From contig JAQXNW010000098.1 in assembly GCA_029098205.1 (NCBI GenBank), positions 1 to 5,785 of the forward strand: 5,785 nt of DNA, in the 5' to 3' direction. Below, one piece after another: positions 1-5,544 of this stretch (position 1 is its first letter; every line of letters begins with the position of its first letter). A program made the position numbers and the translations under genes. Below the pieces are notes generated by a model. That model searched no databases, had not been told where the DNA came from, and saw nothing but the letters and a program-made list of their open reading frames with translations. The DNA is from Eubacteriales bacterium (GTDB taxonomy: Bacteria > Bacillota > Clostridia > Peptostreptococcales > Anaerovoracaceae).

Positions 1-8
1 AAATGAAG

Positions 9-61
9 AAACGCGGCTTGCTTTGCCGGAGAGTTCGCTCCGGCAATGCAAGCCGCGTTTT
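9..61. terminator. Long perfect-arm hairpin, probable intrinsic terminator of a gene left of the window
   Basis: Bases 9-21 pair with 48-60 (13 bp, GC-rich core), one T/T mismatch follows, and 23-31 pair with 38-46 (9 bp) around a 6-base loop. On the plus strand the stem ends in TTTT with A residues before it, which fits an intrinsic terminator for a rightward gene ending just left of base 1. On the minus strand the run after the stem is only moderately T-rich (TTTCTTCATTT), so use in both directions is possible. It sits directly beyond the rodA terminator, so the two hairpins face each other. Which gene it serves cannot be seen here. Confidence 0.65.
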
Positions 62-73
62 GTACTTGATAAC

Positions 74-126
74 AAGATAAAAGGAGCCCTCTCTGCTGAA
101 TTCTGCCTAGCAGCAAAGAGGGCTCC
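74..126 (-). terminator. Intrinsic terminator of rodA
   Basis: Bases 83-92 pair with 117-126 (10 bp); after one C/A mismatch, 94-98 pair with 111-115 around a 12-base loop. Read leftward, the stem is followed at once by TTTTATCTT, the usual U-tract. It lies 35 bases beyond the rodA stop codon at 161-163, in the same direction, so it is the expected end of the rodA transcript. Confidence 0.85.
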
Positions 127-160
127 TGCCATTCCGTGTGTTCCGGCGGATTTGAAAGTA

Positions 161-1270
161 TCAGAAGGATAGCTCGCGGCTACTGGCCCGGACGGACATT
201 ATAAGCCCGAACGCCATCATATTCGATAAAATGGAAGATCCGCCGTAGCTCACGAAGGGGAGCGTGATTCCGGTAACAGGCATCAGTCCGATCGTCATTG
301 CGATATTTTCGAATACCTGGAAGAAGAACATGCCGGTGAAACCGGATACAATCAAAGCGCCGTACAGATCCTTCGATTCAATGGCGATTTTCATAAAGCG
401 AAGGAGAAGGATCGAAAACAGGGCGATTACGATGATGCCTCCGATCATACCAAGCTCTTCCGCGATGACGGAAAAAATGAAGTCGGACTGCTGTACAGGA
501 ATGAAGGAAAGTTCCTTCTGCATGCCATGAAACAGACCTTTGCCTAAGAGCCCTCCGGAGCCGATGGCGATTTTTGATTCGTAAACCTGATAATTCCCAG
601 TGAGGGAAAGGTTATTCGGATGCAGGAAAGCGGAAATTCTTTCCTTCTGATAGCTCGCCATGAACAGATAGGCGAGAGGTACCAATGCGCAGACGATGGC
701 AAGGAATTTTGCGAAAACCTTCAGGGAGAGACCGGCGAAGAAAACCATCGCCAGCCAGATTGTCATAAAAGCAAGCGCGCTTCCCAGGTCTTCTTTCAGT
801 ACGATGGCGATGATCGGCGCCGCGAGAAGGCCTGCTTTCACGAGGCCGGAAAACTGGAACAGATCATCATGATGCTTTTCCAGATAATCCGCGAGAATCA
901 GCGTGTACAGAATTTTGACAATTTCTGACGGCTGTACTGTTGTGAACCTGAGATTGATCCAGGAGCGGGCGCCGTACTGAGAAAGTCCTAAGCCTGGTAT
1001 ATATACTGTCAGAAGAAGTACGATGGATAATATATAGAGCAGTCGGATAGAGCCGTCAAAAACTCGGTAATCCATCGATACAAGAAAAAGCACGAGGACG
1101 GTGCCGATCAGAAATGAACCTAACTGCACAAACGTGTATCTGGTCCAGAATCCGTCTTCGGAAATCGTTGTACTTCCTACCATTAAAATGCTGAGAACTG
1201 CCAGAATCAGAACGATTATGGCGGATGGTCTGTCTGTTTTAGATATCCTGCTTGGCCGCAGTAATCCCAT
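161..1270 (-). CDS. rodA: Rod shape-determining protein RodA (SEDS peptidoglycan glycosyltransferase)
   Basis: An integral membrane protein of 369 residues from the chosen ATG, normal for RodA, with about ten hydrophobic segments starting near residue 16. SEDS proteins polymerise lipid II into glycan strands; RodA does this in the side wall with a class B PBP and MreB/MreC/MreD. Visible motifs: GARSWI (100-105) followed by VQPSE (112-116); KEDLGSAL (159-166), at the usual QPDLGTAL site; QSDFIFSVIAEELG (261-274), whose Asp263 matches the essential aspartate of RodA; and the C-terminal NIAMTIGLMPVTGI...PFVSYGGSS block (322-346). PVTGI there favours RodA over FtsW or SpoVE, which usually have a PTKGLPLPF-type block. 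The frame stays open to a TTG at 1306, giving 12 extra residues, but that codon has no ribosome binding site and lies about 4 bases from the predicted transcript start. The ATG at 1270 has GAAAGGA 10 bases upstream. The gene appears monocistronic, with its own promoter and terminator. FtsW is the main alternative. Confidence 0.93.
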   Translation of the reverse strand: MGLLRPSRISKTDRPSAIIVLILAVLSILMVGSTTISEDGFWTRYTFVQLGSFLIGTVLVLFLVSMDYRVFDGSIRLLYILSIVLLLTVYIPGLGLSQYGARSWINLRFTTVQPSEIVKILYTLILADYLEKHHDDLFQFSGLVKAGLLAAPIIAIVLKEDLGSALAFMTIWLAMVFFAGLSLKVFAKFLAIVCALVPLAYLFMASYQKERISAFLHPNNLSLTGNYQVYESKIAIGSGGLLGKGLFHGMQKELSFIPVQQSDFIFSVIAEELGMIGGIIVIALFSILLLRFMKIAIESKDLYGALIVSGFTGMFFFQVFENIAMTIGLMPVTGITLPFVSYGGSSILSNMMAFGLIMSVRASSRELSF

Positions 1271-1280
1271 ATTTTGTGTG

Positions 1281-1287
1281 TCCTTTC
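1281..1287 (-). promoter_or_regulatory. Ribosome binding site deciding the rodA start
   Basis: Read on the minus strand this is GAAAGGA, followed by 10 bases and then the ATG at 1270-1268. No similar site precedes the upstream in-frame TTG at 1306, so this site supports the shorter 369-residue RodA. Confidence 0.75.
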
Positions 1288-1294
1288 GTTTTTC

Positions 1295-1306
1295 TTGACA
1301 TGTCAA
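1295..1306. repeat. Perfect 12-bp palindrome TTGACATGTCAA in the divergent promoter region
   Basis: TTGACA and its reverse complement TGTCAA abut with no spacer. The left half is the consensus -35 hexamer of the rightward rny promoter. The palindrome also falls near +5 to +16 of the predicted rodA transcript. A protein bound here could block both transcripts, so it is a candidate operator. The symmetry may instead be a by-product of a consensus -35 element; the sequence alone cannot decide. Confidence 0.5.
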
Positions 1307-1324
1307 CTATGTGAACATTATAAT
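1295..1324 (+). promoter_or_regulatory. Sigma-A-type promoter for rny, both hexamers at consensus
   Basis: TTGACA at 1295-1300 and TATAAT at 1319-1324 both match the sigma-A/sigma-70 consensus exactly, with an 18-base spacer. Transcription should start near 1331, giving rny a leader of about 142 bases. The -10 element overlaps the -10 of the leftward rodA promoter within ATTATAAT (1317-1324), so two polymerases could not occupy both at once. Confidence 0.75.
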
Positions 1325-1346
1325 ATTAAAGATGTAATTTCATCAA
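1317..1346 (-). promoter_or_regulatory. Sigma-A-type promoter for rodA
   Basis: On the minus strand, TTGATG (1346-1341) is followed by an 18-base spacer and TATAAT (1322-1317). The predicted start is near 1310, leaving a leader of about 40 bases before the rodA ATG at 1270. The -35 has four of six consensus bases, so the site looks weaker than the rightward promoter that shares its -10 DNA. Confidence 0.65.
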
Positions 1347-1355
1347 GATACAATT

Positions 1356-1381
1356 CTTCACAGACTTGAATCTCTGTGGAG
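1356..1381 (+). promoter_or_regulatory. Hairpin in the rny 5' leader
   Basis: CTTCACAGA (1356-1364) pairs with TCTGTGGAG (1373-1381), nine pairs including one G-T wobble, around the 8-base loop CTTGAATC. It begins about 25 bases into the predicted rny transcript. No U-tract follows, so it is not a terminator. It could stabilise the 5' end or serve as a protein or ribosome control site; its 3' arm contains GGAG, which lies 10 bases before an in-frame GTG at 1392. I do not recognise a known riboswitch or protein-binding leader here. Confidence 0.5.
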
Positions 1382-1457
1382 TTGCATTATTGTGATTCGG
1401 CAATTTACGGCCTGGCCGGATCCTTTTCGTTTAAGGCTTTATTTTTATATATTGAAC

Positions 1458-1467
1458 AAAGGAGGTG
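1458..1467 (+). promoter_or_regulatory. Strong ribosome binding site deciding the rny start
   Basis: AAAGGAGGTG is nearly a full complement to the 3' end of 16S rRNA. GGAGG ends 7 bases before the ATG at 1473. This fixes the start there rather than at the upstream in-frame GTG (1392) or the later ATG at 1482. The core AAAGGA could also pair with TCCTTT at 1421-1426 in the same leader. Confidence 0.9.
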
Positions 1468-1472
1468 CTTAT

Positions 1473-3017
1473 ATGTCTCCGATGTCTAAAACTATCATCT
1501 TTACGGTCATTGGTTTGATCGTTGGTCTGCTTATTGGATATATATATAGAAAAAATATCGCGGAGCGCACGGTAGGAAGTGCGGAGCAGCAGGCTAGGAA
1601 TCTCGTCACAGATGCCGAGACCAGAGCCGAAACCATCAGGAAAGAGATTGAATTAGAGGCGAAAGAAGAAGCACATCAGATCAGAGAGGACGCGGAACGC
1701 GAAATCCGTGAGAGACGGAGCGAGATGTCCAGGCAGGAGCACCGCGTGCAGCAGAAGGAAGAGTCAGCCGATCGGAAGCTGGAACAGATCGAGAACCGGG
1801 AGCATAAGATTTCCCAGACGGAGAAGGAAACCGAACGGAAGCGCCAGAAAGCGCAGGACCTTCTGGATCAGCAGATTCAGGAGCTGGAGAAAATTTCCGG
1901 ATATACCGCGGAAGAGGCGAAGCAGATTCTTCTGGAAGAAGTCGAGAAGAACTGCCGTCATGAAGCGTCTCAGATGATTCAGGACATTAAGACGAAAGCG
2001 AAGGAAGAAGCGGATTCGAAAGCGCGTGAGATTATCGTAGGCGCGATTCAGCGCTGCGCAGCGGATCAGGTTGCAGAGAGTACTTTGTCCGTTGTGAATC
2101 TGCCGAATGATGATATGAAGGGGAGGATTATCGGACGCGAAGGCCGTAATATTCGTTCGATCGAGACCCTGACCGGTGTGGATCTTATCATCGATGACAC
2201 GCCGGAGGCGGTCATTATTTCCGGATTTGATCCGATCCGAAGAGAGGTTGCCCGGATCGCTCTGGAGAAACTCATTCAGGATGGCCGGATTCATCCTGCA
2301 AAAATTGAGGAAATGATCGAGAAGGCTCGGAAAGAAGTCAACAAGACGATCCGGGAAGAAGGAGACCGGGCCACCTTCGAAGTAGGTATCCACAATCTGC
2401 ATCCGGAGCTTGTAAAGCTGCTGGGACGTCTTCATTTCCGGACTTCTTACGGCCAGAACGTTCTGCAGCATTCCATCGAGGTATCTCTGCTTGCCGGTTT
2501 GATGGCAGGAGAGCTTGGACTGGATGTGAAGCTGGCTAAACGGGCAGGTCTTCTTCATGATATCGGAAAAGCGCTCGATCATGAGTACGAAGGAACGCAT
2601 GTAGAAATTGGCGTTCAGATTCTGAAGAAGTATAAGGAATCCGAAGCGGTAATAAACGCTGTTGCGGCGCATCATGGCGACTATGAGCCGAAGACATCGG
2701 AAGCCGTATTGATTATGGCTGCGGATGCTTTGTCTGCGGCGCGGCCGGGAGCAAGAAGAGAATCGCTGAATGTTTATGTCAAGCGGCTTGAGAAGCTGGA
2801 GGAGATCGCCAATACGACTCCAGGCGTACAGACGTCTTACGCGATTCAGGCCGGACGTGAAATTCGGATTATCGTAAATCCGGAGAACGTGAAAGATGAT
2901 GACATGGCGCTTCTGGCTCATGAGGTTTCTCAGAAAATCGAATCAGAGCTTGAGTATCCGGGTCAGATTAAGGTTAACGTCGTACGGGAAACCCGTGCGG
3001 TCGATTATGCGAAGTAG
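1473..3017 (+). CDS. rny: Ribonuclease Y, membrane-anchored endoribonuclease that starts mRNA decay
   Basis: A protein of 514 residues, close to the usual 520 of the family. Domains in order: one N-terminal membrane helix (about residues 5-25); a long, highly charged coiled coil rich in Glu, Lys, Arg and Gln (about 28-200); a KH RNA-binding domain with the loop GREG at 221-224; and an HD domain with His333, the His362-Asp363 pair in GLLHDIGKALDHE, His400-His401 and Asp418 as metal-binding candidates. The C-terminal part (about 425-514) is well conserved. All key residues are present. RNase Y makes single-strand cuts in mRNA at the membrane and is the main initiator of decay in many Firmicutes lacking RNase E. 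The frame is open upstream to a GTG at 1392 (27 more residues), but the ribosome binding site, the position of the membrane helix and family length favour 1473. It has its own promoter and is followed 8 bases after the stop by a terminator hairpin. Confidence 0.97.
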   Translation: MSPMSKTIIFTVIGLIVGLLIGYIYRKNIAERTVGSAEQQARNLVTDAETRAETIRKEIELEAKEEAHQIREDAEREIRERRSEMSRQEHRVQQKEESADRKLEQIENREHKISQTEKETERKRQKAQDLLDQQIQELEKISGYTAEEAKQILLEEVEKNCRHEASQMIQDIKTKAKEEADSKAREIIVGAIQRCAADQVAESTLSVVNLPNDDMKGRIIGREGRNIRSIETLTGVDLIIDDTPEAVIISGFDPIRREVARIALEKLIQDGRIHPAKIEEMIEKARKEVNKTIREEGDRATFEVGIHNLHPELVKLLGRLHFRTSYGQNVLQHSIEVSLLAGLMAGELGLDVKLAKRAGLLHDIGKALDHEYEGTHVEIGVQILKKYKESEAVINAVAAHHGDYEPKTSEAVLIMAADALSAARPGARRESLNVYVKRLEKLEEIANTTPGVQTSYAIQAGREIRIIVNPENVKDDDMALLAHEVSQKIESELEYPGQIKVNVVRETRAVDYAK

Positions 3018-3025
3018 ATTGAACG

Positions 3026-3069
3026 AACTCTCTGCATGCCTTCTGTAACAGGGCGGCAGAGAGTTTTTT
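3026..3069 (+). terminator. Intrinsic terminator between rny and the cysteine desulfurase gene
   Basis: AACTCTCTGC (3026-3035) pairs with GCAGAGAGTT (3056-3065). The 3' arm runs into six T residues (3064-3069). The 20-base inner part can pair further (GCC 3038-3040 with GGC 3052-3054). The hairpin begins 8 bases after the rny stop and ends only 24 bases before the next start codon, so the desulfurase-thiI pair must rely on read-through or on a promoter not obvious in the sequence. Confidence 0.85.
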
Positions 3070-3093
3070 GCAGTTTAGAAGGAGAGAGCAGGC

Positions 3094-4266
3094 ATGAGAT
3101 GCGTGTATCTGGATAACAGTTCTACGACAAAACAGGCGGAGGAAGTGACGGAAAAAATCCGGAGGACCGCGGAGGAACAGTTTGGAAACCCGTCTTCGCT
3201 TCATCAGCTTGGAGTCGAGGCTGAGAATAAAGTTTCAGAAGCTCGAAAGCGTTTTGCGGATGCGGTCGGAGCCCGTCCGGACGAAATATTTTTTAACTCC
3301 GGCGGCACGGAGGGTGACAATACAGTATTGTTCGGTCTTGCTTCGGCATATCGGAGGGAGAAGAAAAACATCGTAACCACGAAGGTAGAGCATCCAGCCG
3401 TTCTGGAAGCGTGCAGAATGCTTCGCGATTTCGGATTTGAAATCCGAGAGGTCCCGGTGGATCGTTCCTGCCGGGTTTCGCTTTCAGATTTCGAAGACCG
3501 CATAGACGATCAGACGATTCTTGTGTCGATGATGGCGGTCAATAATGAGATCGGGACGATTCTTCCGGTTCGGGAAGCCGCGCAGCTTGCCCACCGAAGA
3601 CATACCCTGTTTCACACCGATGCGGTGCAGGCATTCGGAAAGATGGATCTTCGCGGAACCGGCGCGGATCTTCTGACGGTGAGCTCTCATAAAGTACACG
3701 GTCCGAAGGGCGTCGGCGCGATGATGGTGAAAAAAGGAACGAAAATCCGTCCTTTGATCGTGGGCGGCGGGCAGGAGAGGCATTTCCGTTCCGGAACGGA
3801 GAATGTTCCCGGAATTTCCGGTTTTGGAGAAGCTGTTCGTCTGCTAAATGAAAATTCGAACGGGGCCGAAGCGGATATGAAAGCGGTTCGACAGCATCTT
3901 CTGGATGAAATCCGAAGAAATGTTCCGGATATCGTAGTGAACAGCCCGGATGTGTCGGAGGAGGATCTCCCCGGAAGCGGCATCTGCTCGGTTCTCAATA
4001 TCAGTTTCCTCGGGACGCGCGGAGAGGTGCTTCTTCATACTCTGGAGCAGGATGGAATTTACGTATCCACAGGTTCTGCCTGCTCTTCCAATAAAAAGGG
4101 GAAGAGCCATGTCCTTACGGCAATGGGATTAAGCGATGAGGAAATCGATGGAACCCTAAGGTTCAGTTTCTCCAGATATAATACGATTGAAGAAATGGAT
4201 TACGCCGCGGAAAAAATTGAGCTGGCTGTGAAAAAATTTAGAAAACTCAGGAGTTTTATGCGATGA
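3094..4266 (+). CDS. Cysteine desulfurase, NifS/IscS family, probable dedicated partner of ThiI (NifZ-like)
   Basis: A 390-residue PLP-dependent class V aminotransferase-fold enzyme, normal family length. It converts cysteine to alanine and holds the sulfur as a persulfide. Visible elements: N-terminal YLDNSSTT (5-12); GNPSSLH (31-37); the NSGGTEGDN cofactor loop (68-76); His100 in VEHPAV, expected to stack on PLP; NNEIGT (150-155); HTDAVQAFGK (174-183) with Asp176 and Gln179; SSHKVHGPKG with the Schiff-base Lys200; RSGTEN (232-237); and the mobile loop STGSACSSN with catalytic Cys330. AGAAGGAGA lies 9 bases from the ATG. The gene ends in an ATGA overlap with thiI, implying coupled translation. 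In Bacillus subtilis the gene next to thiI, nifZ, supplies ThiI with sulfur, and the same job is inferred here. A wider role in Fe-S assembly cannot be excluded, since the gene is not beside iscU or suf genes in this window. Confidence 0.94.
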   Translation: MRCVYLDNSSTTKQAEEVTEKIRRTAEEQFGNPSSLHQLGVEAENKVSEARKRFADAVGARPDEIFFNSGGTEGDNTVLFGLASAYRREKKNIVTTKVEHPAVLEACRMLRDFGFEIREVPVDRSCRVSLSDFEDRIDDQTILVSMMAVNNEIGTILPVREAAQLAHRRHTLFHTDAVQAFGKMDLRGTGADLLTVSSHKVHGPKGVGAMMVKKGTKIRPLIVGGGQERHFRSGTENVPGISGFGEAVRLLNENSNGAEADMKAVRQHLLDEIRRNVPDIVVNSPDVSEEDLPGSGICSVLNISFLGTRGEVLLHTLEQDGIYVSTGSACSSNKKGKSHVLTAMGLSDEEIDGTLRFSFSRYNTIEEMDYAAEKIELAVKKFRKLRSFMR

Positions 4267-5471
4267 ACGAACAGAATATTTTTATTGTACGGACGGGAGA
4301 AGTAGCGCTGAAAGGCATGAACAAGCCTTATTTCGAAAAAATGCTGCAGAACCGGATTTCACAGAATCTTCGCGAGTTTAAGAAGCAGGCGGAAGAGAAC
4401 GGCTGGAGTCCGGTCAGCGTTCGCCGGAACGAAGGGCTTATCTTTGTCCGTGCTCCGAAAGAAATTCCAGAAGAAAAGGTGCTTCGGCAGGTTTCCCGTG
4501 TGTTCGGCGTTTCTTCCGTAAGTCCATCTGTGGAATCGAAGAGCGATCTGGATGCGATCGGCGAATGCGCGGTATCGTTTATGATGAAACAGATTGAAGA
4601 GCGGGGTATAAAAACCTTTAAGGTGGAAGCGAAGCGCGCGGATAAAAGCTTTCCAGTCAAGTCGCCGGACATCGCCCGTATCATCGGAGGAAAAGTATTA
4701 AAGGGCTGCAAGGTTTTGAAAGTGGATGTCCATAATCCGGATGTGAAGCTATTCGTGGATCTCCGCCGTGACGAAACGTTCCTGTACGACCGGAAGGTTT
4801 CTGGTATGGGCGGTCTTCCTCTGGGAACGAACGGGAGGGGACTGTCTCTGTTCTCCGGAGGTATCGACAGCCCGGTCGCAACGTGGATGATGGCGAAGCG
4901 CGGCATGGTTGTCGAGGTGATGCATTTTCACAGCTATCCTTATACGAGCCAGCGTGCGCAGGAGAAGGTCGAACGACTGGTCCGCATTATCGCATCCTAC
5001 AGCGGCACTGTAAAAATGCATATAGTAAATCTTCTTCCGGTACAGGAACAGATTGTCATGCACTGCCCGGAGGACGAGACGACGATTCTTGTCCGCCGGT
5101 TTATGATGCGGATCGCGGAGCAGATCGCGAAGAAGAACGGATGTCAGATGCTGATTACCGGGGAGGATCTGGGACAGGTAGCGTCTCAGACAGCGGATTC
5201 TCTTGTCGTGACGGATCAGTCGGTGTCCCTTCCGGTCATGCGGCCTTTGATCGGAATGGATAAGATGGAAATCATCGACCGTGCGAAAGAAATCGGAACG
5301 TATGAAACATCGATTGAACCTTACGAAGACTGCTGCACGGTCTTTCTTCCGAAGCATCCGGTGACGCGGCCGAAGCTTTCGAAGATATTGGAGTCGGAGT
5401 CAAAGCTGGATGTGGATAAACTGATTCAGGATGCGGTTCTGTCGGAAGAAGTGAAAGAAATCCGGTATTAA
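4263..5471 (+). CDS. thiI: tRNA 4-thiouridine synthase ThiI (short form, no rhodanese domain)
   Basis: A 402-residue protein that uses ATP to adenylate uridine 8 of tRNA and replaces the oxygen with sulfur; in some bacteria ThiI also serves thiazole synthesis for thiamine. Layout: N-terminal ferredoxin-like part (about 1-60) with RTGEVALKG (10-18); THUMP tRNA-binding domain (about 60-165); and an adenylation domain from about 175 with the PP-loop SGGIDSP at 198-204, HFHSYPYTS (221-229), ITGEDLGQVASQT (298-310) and EPYEDCC (352-358). The tandem Cys357-Cys358 is where Escherichia coli ThiI has Cys344. The protein ends at the adenylation domain and lacks the C-terminal rhodanese domain of E. coli ThiI (482 residues); B. 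subtilis ThiI is short in the same way and takes sulfur straight from its desulfurase. The ATG overlaps the preceding stop (ATGA), with CAGGAG 9 bases upstream inside the previous gene. A terminator begins 28 bases after the stop. Confidence 0.97.
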   Translation: MNEQNIFIVRTGEVALKGMNKPYFEKMLQNRISQNLREFKKQAEENGWSPVSVRRNEGLIFVRAPKEIPEEKVLRQVSRVFGVSSVSPSVESKSDLDAIGECAVSFMMKQIEERGIKTFKVEAKRADKSFPVKSPDIARIIGGKVLKGCKVLKVDVHNPDVKLFVDLRRDETFLYDRKVSGMGGLPLGTNGRGLSLFSGGIDSPVATWMMAKRGMVVEVMHFHSYPYTSQRAQEKVERLVRIIASYSGTVKMHIVNLLPVQEQIVMHCPEDETTILVRRFMMRIAEQIAKKNGCQMLITGEDLGQVASQTADSLVVTDQSVSLPVMRPLIGMDKMEIIDRAKEIGTYETSIEPYEDCCTVFLPKHPVTRPKLSKILESESKLDVDKLIQDAVLSEEVKEIRY

Positions 5472-5499
5472 TCTTCTGGAACATAGATATGGGAATATC

Positions 5500-5537
5500 A
5501 AAAGCGGACATGGCATCAGGAACCATGTCCGCTTTTT
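5500..5537. terminator. Symmetric intrinsic terminator between thiI and the convergent maf gene
   Basis: GCGGACATGG (5504-5513) pairs perfectly with CCATGTCCGC (5523-5532) around a 9-base loop. AAAA precedes and TTTTT follows, adding up to four A-T pairs and giving a U-tract on each strand. It lies 28 bases past the thiI stop and 7 bases from the maf stop, so it should end both convergent transcripts. Confidence 0.9.
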
Positions 5538-5544
5538 GCCTGTG

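Noticed and set aside
1271..1306. Extended rodA start at TTG 1306 (12 more residues)
   Set aside because: There is no ribosome binding site before it, it falls about 4 bases from the predicted transcript start, and the ATG at 1270 has a good site.
1331..1344. Imperfect palindrome GATGTAATTTCATC at the predicted rny transcript start
   Set aside because: The arms are only four bases plus a short AT-rich core with a mismatch, which is expected by chance in AT-rich intergenic DNA.
1408..1423. CGGCCTGGCCG and GGATCC palindromic stretch in the rny leader
   Set aside because: The two arms of the first are separated by one base, too tight for an RNA hairpin loop, and no T-run follows at the right place. 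It is probably a chance GC-rich patch, so I did not call it a site.
1764..2921. A 385-codon open frame on the minus strand opposite rny
   Set aside because: It lies wholly antisense to the well-supported rny gene, its translation shows no recognisable domain, and no ribosome binding site or promoter is evident. Codon bias in rny readily opens this frame.
4328..5357. Open frames of about 190-200 codons on the minus strand opposite thiI
   Set aside because: They are low-complexity, Arg- and Ser-rich shadows of thiI codons with no motif or start signal.
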